DNA of 64,000 nt from Anaeromyxobacter dehalogenans 2CP-1 (GCF_000022145.1 NC_011891.1:4570501-4634500), one strand, 5' to 3'. Positions 28,998 to 38,444 are shown, numbered from the stretch's first letter. Notes: generated from the sequence alone by a model not told the origin. Numbers and translations: made by a program.

Positions 28998-29178
28998 AGC
29001 GCCTCCCGTTCGCGTGGGGCCCGTCGCGAGGCACACGGTGGCGTCGCCGAGCCGGGCACACGAGGACCGAGCAGCGCAGGCGTTCCCGTCGGCACGTCGA
29101 GCAGCGCAGGGACGAGTCTGCCCGGCGCAGGCAGCCAGCGTGCGCCGCAGCAGGGCTCCACGCGAATGGGCGGCGCTA
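28998..29178. repeat. 181-bp sequence bounded by 20-bp inverted repeats
   Basis: AGCGCCTCCCGTTCGCGTGG (28998-29017) matches the complement of 29159-29178 at 18 of 20 positions. The interior is non-coding and holds two GAGCAGCGCAGG words. It lies in the gap between glycerate kinase and fmt. Size and ends are MITE-like, though no target duplication is obvious. Confidence 0.5.
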
Positions 29179-29205
29179 CCGTCCCCGGGCGCGTCCGGTT
29201 GGCGC

Positions 29206-29234
29206 TCGATCTCGCGCCCTCGCCCGCGTATACA
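29206..29234 (+). promoter_or_regulatory. probable fmt promoter
   Basis: TCGATC (29206-29211) and TATACA (29229-29234) are 17 bp apart. The -10-like box ends 9 nt before the fmt ATG, with no Shine-Dalgarno between, so the transcript may be leaderless. Confidence 0.45.
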
Positions 29235-29243
29235 GGGGCGGCC

Positions 29244-30182
29244 ATGCGCATCGCCTTCCTCGGCACCCCCGCCTTCGCGGTCGCCGCGCTCGACGCGCTG
29301 GAGCGGGCCGGCCACGCGCTCGTGACCGTGGTGGCGCAGCCCGACCGCCCGGCCGGCCGCGGCCAGGCGCTGCGCGAGCCGGCCACCAAGGCCTGGGCCC
29401 GCGCGCGCGGCGTCCCGGTGCTCCAGCCGGAGAAGGTCCGCGACGGGACGCTCGCCGCCGCGCTCCGGGCGCTCGCGCCGGACGCGCTGGTGGTCGCCGC
29501 CTACGGCCGGATCCTGGGCAAGGACCTGCTCACGCTCGCCCCGCACGGCGCCCTCAACGTGCACGGCTCGCTGCTCCCGCGCTGGCGCGGCGCCGCGCCC
29601 ATCCAGTGGGCGGTGGCCGAGGGCGAGCGCGAGACCGGCGTCACCATCATGCAGATGGACGAGGGGCTCGACACCGGCGACGTCCTGCTGCAGCGCGCGC
29701 TCGAGATCGGCGAGGACGACACCTCGGAGACGCTGGCGCCGCGGCTGGCGGCGCTGGGGGGCGAGGCGCTGGTCGAGGCGCTCCGCCTGCTCGAGGCCGG
29801 CGCGCTCGTGCCGGTTCGCCAGGACGCGGCGCAGGCCACGCTGGCGCGCATCCTGGAGAAGGAGGACGGGCGCATCGCCTGGACCCGCCCGGCCCGCCGC
29901 ATCTCCGACCGGCTGCGCGGCTTCACGCCCTGGCCCGGCGCGTTCACCACGCTGGAGGGCCGGACGCTGAAGGTGCTGGAGGCGCGGCCGGGCGCGGACG
30001 TGGCGACGCCGGCGGGCGAGCCCGGCGAGGCCGAGGTGGTCCCCGGGCGCGGGCTGGCGGTCGCGTGCGGCGGCGGGAGCGCGCTGCTCGTCACGCGCGT
30101 GCAGCTGGAGGGCAGGCCGGCGCAGTCGGCGCTCGACCTCGCGAACGGCCTGCGCAGGAAGCGCTTCCGGCTGGGCACCTGA
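29244..30182 (+). CDS. fmt: methionyl-tRNA formyltransferase
   Basis: A 312-aa enzyme that formylates initiator Met-tRNA. It shows MRIAFLGTPAFAVAALDAL, the catalytic Asn105/His107 in LNVHGSLLPRWRGAAPIQ, Asp143 in MDEGLDTGDVL, and a C-terminal OB-like domain with TPWPGAFTT. It starts a three-gene run with rsmB and rpe; its TGA overlaps the rsmB ATG by one base (TGATG). Confidence 0.96.
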   Translation: MRIAFLGTPAFAVAALDALERAGHALVTVVAQPDRPAGRGQALREPATKAWARARGVPVLQPEKVRDGTLAAALRALAPDALVVAAYGRILGKDLLTLAPHGALNVHGSLLPRWRGAAPIQWAVAEGERETGVTIMQMDEGLDTGDVLLQRALEIGEDDTSETLAPRLAALGGEALVEALRLLEAGALVPVRQDAAQATLARILEKEDGRIAWTRPARRISDRLRGFTPWPGAFTTLEGRTLKVLEARPGADVATPAGEPGEAEVVPGRGLAVACGGGSALLVTRVQLEGRPAQSALDLANGLRRKRFRLGT

Positions 30183-31549
30183 TGGCCGGCCGCCCGACGA
30201 ACCCGGCCGCGGGCGCGCGCGGCATCGCGTTCGACGTGCTCCGGCGCGTCGAGGAGGGCGGCGCGTACGCGTCGCGCGCGCTCGACGCCGCGCTCGGCGC
30301 GGCCGGCGCGCTCGATCCGCGCGAGGCAGGGCTCGCCACCGAGCTGGTCTACGGGACCCTGCGGCGGGCGCTCGCGCTCGATGCCGCGCTGGCGCCGCAC
30401 TCCCGCCGCGCGCTCGCCGAGCTGGACCCGGCCGCGCGCGTGGCGCTGCGGCTCGGCGCCTACCAGCTGCTCGTGCTCGGCACGCCCGCGCACGCCGCCG
30501 TCGGCGAGACGGTGGCGCTCGCGAAGGCGGTGGACCACGGCCGCGCCGCCGGGTACGTGAACGCGGTCCTCCGGTCGCTGTCGCGCGCGGCGCGCTTCCC
30601 GGACCCGCCGGCGCTCGAGGCGGATCCGGCCGGCCACGTCGCCGCGGCCGAGGCGCTGCCGCGCTGGGTGGCGGAGGAGTGGGTGGGCTGGCTGGGCGCC
30701 GGCGAGGCGCTGGCGCTCGCCCGGGCCATGAACGCGCCCGCCCCGCTGTGCGTGCGCACGCCGGATCGCGAGGCGCTGCTCGCACGCGCCCGCGCCGCCG
30801 GCCTCGCCGCGGCGCCGGCCGCCCGGGCGCCGGGCGGGGTGGTGCTCACCGGCGCGTCGGTCGGCGAGCTGGCCCGCGCGGCCGGCGGCGTGCCGTTCCA
30901 GGTCCAGGACGAGGCCGCCCAGCTCGTGACGCTCCTCGCGGCGGGCGACCTGGCCGGCCGGCCGGCCCGCGTGCTCGACGCCTGCGCCGCGCCGGGCGGC
31001 AAGGCGTTCCACCTGGCCGAGCTGCTCGGGCCCGGCGCCGAGGTGGTCGCGATCGAGCTCCACCCGCGCAAGGCCGACGAGCTGGCCCGCGAGGCGGCGC
31101 GGCGTGGCCTGCCCGCGGTGCGGGTGGTGTGCGCCGACGCAGGGAAGCCCATCCCCGGGCTCGAGCCCGGGAGCTTCGACGCGGTGCTGGTGGACGCGCC
31201 CTGCGCCGGCCTCGGCACGCTCCGGCGCCACCCCGAGCTGAAGCTGCGCCGGGCCCCCGGGGACCTGCCGCGCATGGCCGCGCTCCAGCGCAAGATCGCC
31301 CTGAACGCGGCGCGCTACGCCCGGCCCGGCGCGCCGGTCGTCTACTCGATCTGCTCGCTCTCCCGCGCCGAGGGGCCGGAGGTGGTCGAGACGCTGCTCG
31401 GCGAGGGCTTCCGCCGCGCCCCGCCGCCCGCCGGCTTCCCGGCCGACGTGCTCGACGCGCGCGGCGATCTCCTCACCCTCCCGAGCCGCCACGGGACCGA
31501 CGGCTTCTACGCCGCGCGGCTGGTGCGGGACGTGCCCTCCACCGACTAG
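30182..31549 (+). CDS. rsmB: 16S rRNA (cytosine-967-C5)-methyltransferase
   Basis: A 455-aa RsmB/Sun protein. The N-terminal NusB-like domain (GIAFDVLRRVEEGGAYASRA, YGTLRRALALD) is followed by a SAM-dependent RNA methylase with DACAAPGGKAFHLAELL, the catalytic DAPCAGLGTLRRHPE, and YSICSLSRAEG with the second cysteine. The pairing with fmt is a conserved arrangement in bacteria, and the one-base overlap suggests coupled translation. Confidence 0.95.
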   Translation: MAGRPTNPAAGARGIAFDVLRRVEEGGAYASRALDAALGAAGALDPREAGLATELVYGTLRRALALDAALAPHSRRALAELDPAARVALRLGAYQLLVLGTPAHAAVGETVALAKAVDHGRAAGYVNAVLRSLSRAARFPDPPALEADPAGHVAAAEALPRWVAEEWVGWLGAGEALALARAMNAPAPLCVRTPDREALLARARAAGLAAAPAARAPGGVVLTGASVGELARAAGGVPFQVQDEAAQLVTLLAAGDLAGRPARVLDACAAPGGKAFHLAELLGPGAEVVAIELHPRKADELAREAARRGLPAVRVVCADAGKPIPGLEPGSFDAVLVDAPCAGLGTLRRHPELKLRRAPGDLPRMAALQRKIALNAARYARPGAPVVYSICSLSRAEGPEVVETLLGEGFRRAPPPAGFPADVLDARGDLLTLPSRHGTDGFYAARLVRDVPSTD

Positions 31550-31558
31550 GATCGCCCC

Positions 31559-32233
31559 ATGCCCCTGCCCATCCGCATCGCCCCGTCGATCCTCTCCGCC
31601 GACTTCGGCCGGCTCGCCGAGGAGGTCCGCGCGGTCGAGGCCGCCGGCGCCGACGTGATCCACGTGGACGTGATGGACGGGCGGTTCGTGCCGAACATCA
31701 CCATCGGCCCGCTGGTGGTGGAGGCGGTGCGCAAGGTCACGAAGCTCCCGGTGGACGCGCACCTCATGATCGTCGAGCCGGAGAAGTACGTGGAGGCGTT
31801 CGCGAAGGCGGGCGCCGACCTGGTCTCGGTGCACGCCGAGGTCTCGCCGCACCTCCACCGCACGCTGCAGGCCATCCGCGCCGCGGGCGCGCGCCCGGCG
31901 GTGGCGCTCAACCCGTCCACCGACCTCACCGCCGTCGAGTACGTGCTCGGCGACTGCGAGATGGTGCTCGTCATGACCGTCAACCCGGGCTTCGGCGGGC
32001 AGAAGTACATCGAGGCCTGCACCGAGAAGGTCCGCCGCCTGCGGGCCATGGCGGACGCGCGCGGGCTGGCGCTCGAGATCGAGGTCGACGGCGGCGTGAA
32101 GCCGGAGACCGCCGCCAAGGTCGCGGCGGCGGGCGCGAACGTGCTCGTCGCCGGCACGGCCGTGTTCGGTGCGCCGGACTACCGCCAGGCCATCGCGGGC
32201 ATCCGCGCCGCCGCGGAGCGCGGCCGCGGCTAG
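31559..32233 (+). CDS. rpe: ribulose-phosphate 3-epimerase
   Basis: A 224-aa TIM barrel of the pentose-phosphate pathway. The metal-binding residues lie in [38 protein letters not shown] and [27 protein letters not shown] is a family hallmark. It lies 9 bp after rsmB. Its TAG stop shares the CTAG tetranucleotide with the stop of the convergent rlpA-like gene. Confidence 0.96.
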   Translation: MPLPIRIAPSILSADFGRLAEEVRAVEAAGADVIHVDVMDGRFVPNITIGPLVVEAVRKVTKLPVDAHLMIVEPEKYVEAFAKAGADLVSVHAEVSPHLHRTLQAIRAAGARPAVALNPSTDLTAVEYVLGDCEMVLVMTVNPGFGGQKYIEACTEKVRRLRAMADARGLALEIEVDGGVKPETAAKVAAAGANVLVAGTAVFGAPDYRQAIAGIRAAAERGRG

Positions 32234-32664
32234 TCGTCCTCGACCGGCTCGATCCGGACGCGCACCACGCCGTCCTCGACCATGCCGAGCTTGCGGGCCG
32301 CCGCGTAGGACAGGTCCACCACCCGGCCGCCGGCGAACGGCCCGCGATCGGTGACCTTCACCACCACGCTCTTGCCCGACTCGAGCGACGTCACCTTGAG
32401 CCGCGTGCCGAACGGCGCGGTCCGGTGCGCGCAGGTCATGGCGTGCATGTCGAAGCGGCTGCCGCTGGCGGTCCGCCGCCCGTGGTGCCGCTTGCCGTAA
32501 TAGCTCGCGAGGCCGACCTGCTCACCCGGGCGCGCGGGCGCCTCGGCGGCGCGGGCCGGCTCGCCGCCGCCGGGACCGCCGCCGGCCTCGCGCGCGGGTC
32601 CGTGCGCGCAGGCGGCCGCGGCGCAGAGCGCCACCGCCGCCGCGCGGAGCGCGCGCCCGCTCAC
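32230..32664 (-). CDS. RlpA-like double-psi beta-barrel lipoprotein
   Basis: A 144-aa protein starting GTG ([21 protein letters not shown]) with a lipobox at AAAC. The mature part has the RlpA fold: [61 protein letters not shown]. RlpA proteins cleave or bind naked peptidoglycan strands; the SPOR domain is absent here. Its start overlaps the upstream glycosylase stop by 4 bp (GTGA). It is related to other cell-wall genes here only by function. Confidence 0.85.
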   Translation of the reverse strand: MSGRALRAAAVALCAAAACAHGPAREAGGGPGGGEPARAAEAPARPGEQVGLASYYGKRHHGRRTASGSRFDMHAMTCAHRTAPFGTRLKVTSLESGKSVVVKVTDRGPFAGGRVVDLSYAAARKLGMVEDGVVRVRIEPVEDD

Positions 32665-33296
32665 GCGGTGCGCCTCCCTCGGAAGGTGCGCTGGACCTCC
32701 GGGTGATCGGCGATGAGCGTCAGCGCCTCGTCGAGCAGCGTCTTGCCCGGCTCCATCTTGAACCAGGTCGAGGCACCCGACGGGTGCGGCAGCGGGATGA
32801 CGTCGGTCTTCACGCCGTGGAAGTACGCACGGAGCGTGCGCCCGACCACGGCCGCGATGGGCTCCGTGCGGCCGAGCACCTCCTGGATGGCGAGGCGACC
32901 GACCGGGATCACGAGCCGAGGCCGGAGGATCTCCACCTCCCGCCGGACGAAGCCCCGCCACAGCGCGCACTCGTCGGGCGTGGGCACGCGGTCGCCGCCG
33001 CCCGGCGCCTTTCCGGGGAAGCATCGCACCACGGCGGAGATGTAGACGCGCTCGCGGACCAGGTCCTCGCCGGCGCCGGTGGCGCGCTCCAGCCAGCGGA
33101 ACAGCGTCTTGCCGGCGGTCCACGCGAACGGGCGGCCGAAGCGCGCCTCGTGCGGCCCGGGCGCCTGGCCGATGAGGAAGATCCGGCTCGGCACCGGCGG
33201 CCCGTGGATCGGCGGGCCGAAGCCGCGCGGCCGGAACGCCGCCACGTCGCGGAGCACCGCCTCGAGCGCGGTGACGGTCTTCGGGGGGCGCGGCAC
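32661..33296 (-). CDS. uracil-DNA glycosylase superfamily protein
   Basis: A 211-aa protein. Motif A is seen as IFLIGQAPGPHEARFGRPFAW and motif B as PLPHPSGASTWFK, placing it in the UDG superfamily near families 4/5. The cysteine cluster that binds the iron-sulfur centre in family 4 is not apparent (few Cys), so it may be a variant without the cluster. It removes uracil or related bases from DNA, by family inference. It is coupled to the rlpA-like gene by a 4-bp overlap. Confidence 0.75.
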   Translation of the reverse strand: MPRPPKTVTALEAVLRDVAAFRPRGFGPPIHGPPVPSRIFLIGQAPGPHEARFGRPFAWTAGKTLFRWLERATGAGEDLVRERVYISAVVRCFPGKAPGGGDRVPTPDECALWRGFVRREVEILRPRLVIPVGRLAIQEVLGRTEPIAAVVGRTLRAYFHGVKTDVIPLPHPSGASTWFKMEPGKTLLDEALTLIADHPEVQRTFRGRRTA

Positions 33297-33367
33297 GGGG
33301 AGCCGAGCCTATCCGGCACCGCGGCCGCGCGCCAACCGGGCCGGGTGCGCAGGCGTGCGTGCGTCTG

Positions 33368-34306
33368 CTACCCCTCGCGCCAGGGCTCCTCGCGCACCGA
33401 GTGGATCCAGCCCTCGCAGCGCGGGACGTTCGCGGGCACGCCCACGAACCCGAAGTGCCAGGCGGCCGCGGCGGCGGTGGCCGACAGCACCGCGTCGAGG
33501 TGCTCGCCGTCGCCGTCCTCGACGATCTGCGCCGCCTGCTCCATCTCGAATTCGAGCTTGGCGGCGTGGCGCAGCGTGCGGAGGATCTTCGCGCGGGTGG
33601 AGGAGCGCGCGACGCCGTCGCGCTCGTCGTCGCGGTAGGTGCACACCCCGCACATCGCGCGCGCCACGTGGCCCGGGCGCACCTCGACCACGAGCGGCTT
33701 GCCGGCGGCCGGCGGATCCCAGGGCAGGAAGGCGGCGGTGGCGCGGGCCATGGTGCACAGGCCGAAGAAGGTCTGCCGGAACGCGCGCGCGCTGGTGGGG
33801 GTGGCCGGCTCGGCGCGGTAGCAGTCGGTGAAGCGCGGGCGGTCCTTCCCGAGCTCGGCGCGCAGCCGCGCCGCGCCCTCGGAGAAGTCGCCGCCCTGCC
33901 CGAGGAAGCGCTCCTCGAGGTTGCGGCCCAGCACCGCCGGGCCGCGGATGGCCTGCCGCAGCACCCCCAGCTGCCGCAGGTGGGTCTCGGAGAGCGAGAG
34001 CGCGAAGTCGACGCCCAGGGTGAGGCGCCCCTCGGCCCAGCGCGCCTCCTCCGCCAGCCAGGCGGCGAAGCGCGCCTGCACGTCGCGGCGGCCGGGCGCG
34101 TCGGTGAACGGGCGCCACAGGCGCGTCAGGCGCGCCCGCTCGGGCTCGCACTCGATCTTGGCGGCGAGGATCTGGTTGCCGGCGCCCTCGATCCCGCTCC
34201 AGCGCAGCCCGATGACCACGCCGCGCTCGGGCAGCCCGATCCTGGGCGGCGACGCCCTGCCATAGACGGCACCCGAAGCGGTGGATGGCTCGTTCTCGTT
34301 TGGCAT
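33368..34306 (-). CDS. DUF429-like predicted nuclease
   Basis: A 312-aa soluble protein. VVIGLRWSGIEGAGNQILAA at the start, LTLGVDFALSLSE, KPLVVEVRPGHVARAM and EHLDAVLSATAAAAAW follow the order of acidic positions in DUF429, an RNase H-like family. The assignment is by eye, and the first Asp appears replaced by Arg (GLRWSG versus the usual GxDWSG), so activity is doubtful. An internal CGVC motif is present. It diverges from the response regulator. Confidence 0.55.
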   Translation of the reverse strand: MPNENEPSTASGAVYGRASPPRIGLPERGVVIGLRWSGIEGAGNQILAAKIECEPERARLTRLWRPFTDAPGRRDVQARFAAWLAEEARWAEGRLTLGVDFALSLSETHLRQLGVLRQAIRGPAVLGRNLEERFLGQGGDFSEGAARLRAELGKDRPRFTDCYRAEPATPTSARAFRQTFFGLCTMARATAAFLPWDPPAAGKPLVVEVRPGHVARAMCGVCTYRDDERDGVARSSTRAKILRTLRHAAKLEFEMEQAAQIVEDGDGEHLDAVLSATAAAAAWHFGFVGVPANVPRCEGWIHSVREEPWREG

Positions 34307-34527
34307 GGCGCTCGCTGCGTTTATCGCCCGGTTCCGGCGGGTGTCAACCGGCGCCGGACCCCCGCCCCCGATTCACGCGCGGGGGCGGCGGAAGCGGACG
34401 CTCCGTCCGGCCGACGCGCGCACGGACCCCCATTGGCGCGGGCCCTGCCGGGACGCAGCGCCCGGTGCACGGCCGAGCGCTCAGGGGGTTCCCTCTACGG
34501 GCCGCCGTGCCCAGAGTACGGGCGAAC

Positions 34528-34899
34528 ATGGCTTCCCCCGCTCGCATCCTCGTCGTCGAAGACGACGTCGCCATCCGGGAAACGATCGCCGAGCTGCTGC
34601 AGGAAGAGGGCTACGCGGTCAGCTGCGCCTCGAACGGCGCGGAGGCGCTGGACCGGCTCGCGGCGGTCGATCAACCGCCCAACCTGATCGTGCTCGACCT
34701 GATGATGCCGATCATGGACGGATGGGCGTTCCGCTCGGTCCAGCGCGGCGACCCGCGCCTCTCCGCGATCCCCGTGCTCGTGCTCTCGGCGGGCCACGGC
34801 GGCGACAGCCGCGCCGTCGCCAACCTGGCCGCCGAGGCATTCCTCCCGAAGCCGTTCGATCTGGCGAGCTTCGTGGACGCGGTGCACCGGCTCTGCTGA
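34528..34899 (+). CDS. single-domain response regulator
   Basis: A 123-aa receiver domain without an output domain. It shows ILVVEDDVAIRETI, the phosphoacceptor Asp57 in LIVLDLMMPIMDGW, VLVLSAGHGG and the conserved Lys in FLPKPFD. No histidine kinase is adjacent, so it is an orphan CheY-like signal. The ATG at 34528 lacks a Shine-Dalgarno; a GTG 7 codons upstream is in frame. Its 3' half overlaps the convergent msrQ frame by 188 bp. Confidence 0.9.
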   Translation: MASPARILVVEDDVAIRETIAELLQEEGYAVSCASNGAEALDRLAAVDQPPNLIVLDLMMPIMDGWAFRSVQRGDPRLSAIPVLVLSAGHGGDSRAVANLAAEAFLPKPFDLASFVDAVHRLC

Positions 34900-35500
34900 C
34901 CTCGGCGCGGACGCGCGCCGCCGCGCGCGCCCCGAGCAGCGCCGCCAGGATCGTCGCGAACACGTACGGGCGCAGCGCGTCCGCCTTCACGCGCCAGACG
35001 AAGTGCACCACGCCGAGCGCGGCCACCGCGTAGACCAGCCGGTGCAGCCGCTTCCAGCGCGCGTACCCGAGGCGCCGGACCCAGCGGTCGGTGGACGTGA
35101 CCGCGAGCGGCACGAGCAGCAGCCAGGCGACGAACCCGACCGCCATGAACTTCCGCTTCAGCACGTCCTTCGCGAGCACGTGCAGGTCGAAGAACTGGTC
35201 CACGCCCACGTACCAGCACAGGTGCAGCGTGGCGTACGCGAACGTGAACAGGCCGAGCATGCGCCGCACCCGCACCGGCCAGGCGAGGCCGAGGAGGTCG
35301 TGCGCCGGCGTGGGCGCGAGCGAGAGCGTGAGCAGCGTGAGCGTCCAGAAGCCGAGCCGGTTGAGCACCGCCTCGATGGGGTTCGCGCCCAGCCCGCCGG
35401 TGAACGCGTCCCAGGCGAGCTTCGCGAGCGGGAGGCAGCAGGCGGCGAAGGTGAGCGCCTTCAGGAGGCGCAAGCGGATGTGGATGCCGGCGCGCGTCAC
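34712..35500 (-). CDS. msrQ: haem-binding membrane subunit of methionine sulfoxide reductase
   Basis: A 262-aa protein starting at GTG 35498-35500. About five to six membrane helices are visible with the MsrQ/ferric-reductase-like histidines (YATLHLCWY, RLHRLVYAVAALGVVHFVW). It passes electrons from the quinone pool to MsrP. The family domain ends near residue 205; the remaining Arg/Pro/Gly-rich 57 residues are read from the strand opposite the response regulator. Either the tail is real but unstructured or the stop was lost. It lies 6 bp after msrP. Confidence 0.88.
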   Translation of the reverse strand: MTRAGIHIRLRLLKALTFAACCLPLAKLAWDAFTGGLGANPIEAVLNRLGFWTLTLLTLSLAPTPAHDLLGLAWPVRVRRMLGLFTFAYATLHLCWYVGVDQFFDLHVLAKDVLKRKFMAVGFVAWLLLVPLAVTSTDRWVRRLGYARWKRLHRLVYAVAALGVVHFVWRVKADALRPYVFATILAALLGARAAARVRAEVSRAGAPRPRSSPDRTASGGMPRRPGWRRRGCRRRGPPRARARGSRRGAGRRAGPSGTPIRP

Positions 35501-35506
35501 GTCGGG

Positions 35507-36448
35507 TCAGTAGTTCTTGCGCAGGTCGAGGCCGGCGTAGAGCGGCGCGACCTCGGCGGCGTAGCCGTTGAACGGCAGCGTCTTGCGGCGGAAGAACTCG
35601 CCGATGCGCCGCTCCCGCGCCTGGCTCCAGCGCGGGTGGTCCACCTCGGGGTTCACGTTCGCGTAGAAGCCGTACTCGTCCGGCGCGGCGTCGTTCCAGG
35701 TGGTGTGCGGGCGGTCCGCGAGGAAGGTGATCCGCACGATCGACTTCGCGCCCTTGAACCCGTACTTCCACGGCACCACCAGCCGGAGCGGGGCGCCGTT
35801 CTGCCCGGGCAGCACGCGGCCGTACAGCCCGACGGCGAGCAGCGCGAGCGGGTGGTTGGCCTCGTCGATCCGGAGCGCCTCCACGTACGGCCATGGCAGC
35901 ACCGGGCGGCGCTGGCCGGGGAGCTGGTCGCGATCGAGAAGCGTCTGGAACGCGACGTACTTCGCGCGCGAGGTCGGCTCGAGGCGGCGCACCAGGTCGG
36001 CGAGCGGGAAGCCCACCCACGGGATCACCATGGACCAGGCCTCCACGCAGCGCATCCGGTAGACGCGCTCCTCCGGCGGGAACATGCGGACGAGCGCGTC
36101 CACGTCGAGCGTCTGCGGCCGCTTCACCTCGCCGGCGATGGTGACGGTCCACGGGCGGGCACGGAGCGAGCCGGCGTTGCGCGACGGGTCCTCCTTGGAG
36201 GTCCCGAGCTCGTAGAAGTTGTTGTAGCCGGTGACCGAGTCCCAGGGCGTGGGCGTCTCGCCGCCGGCCTGGTCCACCTTGCGCGCCACCTGCAGCGCCG
36301 CGCCGGTGGGATCGCCCGCCCGCGCGCCGCGCGGCAGGAGCAGCCCCACCGCGCCCGCGGCGCCGAGCGCCAGGAAGTCCCGCCGACGCAGGTACAGCGC
36401 CTCCGGGGTGGCCTCCCGCTCCGCCATGTCCGGCCGCCAGCGCGCCAT
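35507..36448 (-). CDS. msrP: periplasmic methionine sulfoxide reductase, molybdopterin subunit
   Basis: A 313-aa MsrP/YedY protein. A Tat signal (RRRDFLALG at residues 21-29, then a hydrophobic stretch) exports the folded enzyme. Family sequence includes [36 protein letters not shown] with the Mo-ligand Cys134, and [12 protein letters not shown]. It repairs oxidised methionines in envelope proteins with MsrQ. GGAGG lies 6 nt before the ATG at 36448; a second ATG 7 codons on is possible. Confidence 0.94.
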   Translation of the reverse strand: MARWRPDMAEREATPEALYLRRRDFLALGAAGAVGLLLPRGARAGDPTGAALQVARKVDQAGGETPTPWDSVTGYNNFYELGTSKEDPSRNAGSLRARPWTVTIAGEVKRPQTLDVDALVRMFPPEERVYRMRCVEAWSMVIPWVGFPLADLVRRLEPTSRAKYVAFQTLLDRDQLPGQRRPVLPWPYVEALRIDEANHPLALLAVGLYGRVLPGQNGAPLRLVVPWKYGFKGAKSIVRITFLADRPHTTWNDAAPDEYGFYANVNPEVDHPRWSQARERRIGEFFRRKTLPFNGYAAEVAPLYAGLDLRKNY

Positions 36449-36497
36449 CGCCGTCCTCCGTCTCCGCAGGGGATACGCGCCCCCCGGCGCCGGGTTG

Positions 36498-36503
36498 CAT
36501 AAT
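36498..36503 (+). promoter_or_regulatory. -10-like CATAAT before the alpha/beta hydrolase
   Basis: CATAAT ends 9 nt before the ATG at 36513, and no Shine-Dalgarno lies between, consistent with a leaderless transcript. No clear -35. Confidence 0.35.
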
Positions 36504-36512
36504 GGCCGCGGC

Positions 36513-37430
36513 ATGGCCCTGCTGCGTTGCCACGGCGCCCTGGACGAGCTCGCGATGTGGGGCGAGGACCGGCGCCGCCGCGCGCCCGTCCCGTTCCGCG
36601 GGGCGGACGCCGCGCCGCTCGACTGCTTCGGCCCGCTCCCAGCGCTGCCGCCGCCGCCGGGCGCGTCCGGCCCGTGGCGCGCCCCCTCGCCGCGGGCGTG
36701 CCCGGGCGACGGGGAGATGTCGGCGATGGCGCGGCCGCCGGAGGGCACGCGGCGCGGCACGGTGGTGCTGGTGCCGCCGTGGAAGATCCCGCGCCTCGGG
36801 CTGGTGGCGCGCTGGGAGCGCGCGCTCGCCGCCGAGGGGTTCGCGTGCTGGACGCTGGTGCCGCCGCGCCACCTGCACCGCGCCGCGCCGGGCGTGCGGA
36901 GCGGCGAGGGGTTCGTCACGCCCGACGTCCCGGCGCTGCGCGCCGCGATGGAGCAGCTCGTGCTCGAGATCCGCGTGCTCCTCGCGCTCGCCCGCGCGCA
37001 CGGGGGCGCGGCCGGCCTGTGCGGGCTCTCGCTGGGCGCGCTCGCGGCCGGGCTCGCCGCCACCGCACCCGAGGCGGCGGACTTCGCCGCGCTGGTGGCG
37101 CCGCCCGTGGACCTCGCCGCGGTGTTCGAGGGGACGCGGATCGGCCGGCGCTACCTGGGCCTGGCGCGCCGCGCCGGGGCGCCGCCGCCGCCGGCGCCGG
37201 AGCTCGGCGCGATGCTGGCGCCGTTCCGGCCGGACGCGCGGCCGCCCACCGCGCGGCGGGTGCTGGTGGTGACCGGCGACGCGGACCGGATCGCGCTCCG
37301 GCCGGGCGCGGACGCGCTCGCGACGCGCTGGGGCGCCGCGCGGGCGAGCTTCCCGCGCGGGCACCTCACGCTCATCTTCGGGTGCGCCGCGGCGCGCCGC
37401 GCGGTGGCGCGCTTCGCCGCGGCCGGCTGA
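36513..37430 (+). CDS. alpha/beta hydrolase (ABHD18-like)
   Basis: A 305-aa protein. A nucleophile elbow [13 protein letters not shown], a later acid position in [13 protein letters not shown] and a C-terminal histidine in [10 protein letters not shown] fit an alpha/beta-hydrolase triad. The order [15 protein letters not shown], then RHLHRA, recalls the ABHD18 group. The substrate is unknown. The stop abuts the convergent dctP stop with no spacer. Confidence 0.7.
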   Translation: MALLRCHGALDELAMWGEDRRRRAPVPFRGADAAPLDCFGPLPALPPPPGASGPWRAPSPRACPGDGEMSAMARPPEGTRRGTVVLVPPWKIPRLGLVARWERALAAEGFACWTLVPPRHLHRAAPGVRSGEGFVTPDVPALRAAMEQLVLEIRVLLALARAHGGAAGLCGLSLGALAAGLAATAPEAADFAALVAPPVDLAAVFEGTRIGRRYLGLARRAGAPPPPAPELGAMLAPFRPDARPPTARRVLVVTGDADRIALRPGADALATRWGAARASFPRGHLTLIFGCAAARRAVARFAAAG

Positions 37431-38429
37431 CTACTTCTTCTTCGCCGCCCCGCCCGCCTTGCAGGCGTCGCGCGCGGCCTTCACCTCGTCGAAGAACGCG
37501 GCCGGCACGACCCCGCCGCGCACCACCTGCCAGGTCTTCTCCATGGCGGTGCGCCAGGCGGCCGGATCGCCCTTCTCCACCTGCAGCCCCTGCTTCTGCA
37601 TGGCCGTGACGGCGTCGGTGTTGAGCCGCTTCACCTCGACGTCCACCTTCTCGCCCAGCTCCTTGGCGATGGCGACCAGCTTGGCGCGGGTGTCCGCCGG
37701 GATCTTCTCCCAGGCGTCCTTGCGCACCAGCGTCGCGCCCATCATCCAGCTCCAGGGCAGGTCCATCATGTGGCTCGCCTTCTCGTGCAGGCGGGCGGTG
37801 AGGACGTACAGCGGCACGTTCGGGATGCAGTCGATCATGCCGGTCTGCAGCGAGGGGACGATGTCGTTGGACGAGAGCACCACCGGCTTCAGCCCCGCCG
37901 CGCGGAACGCCTCCACGCTCTTCGGGTCGCCCTCCCAGGCCCAGATCTTCGCGTTCGCCATGTCCGCCGGCGAGCGGTGCGCCGAGGAGCAGAACAGGTG
38001 GATGGCGCCGATGCGGCTCCACTGCAGCGCGATCAGCCCGCGCCTCTCCAGCGCCGCCTCGAGCTGCGGCCGCATCTTCGCGAACGCGCACTCCATCTGC
38101 GCCTGGTCCTCGAACAGGAACGGGACCGAGAGCGCCTGCGGCTCGGGGATGACGTCGTGCATGCCGACGTTGGAGATGGCGGCGCCCTGGAGCTGGCCGA
38201 TCCCCATCTTCCGGACCATGTCGCCCTCGCTGCCCTGGGCGCCGCCGGCGTAGATGCGGAGCTTCACCTGCCCGCCGGACGCCTGCTCCCAGCGCTGCGC
38301 CATCTCCTTCAGGATCTCGTGCCAGGTGGACCCCTGCGGCGCGAGCGTGCCGAGCTTGATGACCACGTTCTGGGCGCGGGCGGCCGGGGCGAGCGCCGCG
38401 AGGAGCGCGGCGAGGAGCAGCTTCTTCAC
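37431..38429 (-). CDS. dctP: TRAP transporter solute-binding protein
   Basis: A 332-aa DctP-family protein starting at GTG with a signal peptide (KKLLLAALLAALAPAARAQ). Mature sequence shows VIKLGTLAPQGSTWHEILKE, QLQGAAISNVGMHDVIPE, the ligand-binding Arg region SRIGAIHLF and GMIDCIPNVPLYVL. It binds an organic acid or similar solute in the periplasm and delivers it to the DctQM permease. It lies 15 bp downstream of the TatT-like gene. The ligand cannot be told. Confidence 0.92.
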   Translation of the reverse strand: MKKLLLAALLAALAPAARAQNVVIKLGTLAPQGSTWHEILKEMAQRWEQASGGQVKLRIYAGGAQGSEGDMVRKMGIGQLQGAAISNVGMHDVIPEPQALSVPFLFEDQAQMECAFAKMRPQLEAALERRGLIALQWSRIGAIHLFCSSAHRSPADMANAKIWAWEGDPKSVEAFRAAGLKPVVLSSNDIVPSLQTGMIDCIPNVPLYVLTARLHEKASHMMDLPWSWMMGATLVRKDAWEKIPADTRAKLVAIAKELGEKVDVEVKRLNTDAVTAMQKQGLQVEKGDPAAWRTAMEKTWQVVRGGVVPAAFFDEVKAARDACKAGGAAKKK

Positions 38430-38444
38430 GTGGGACTCCCGGGA

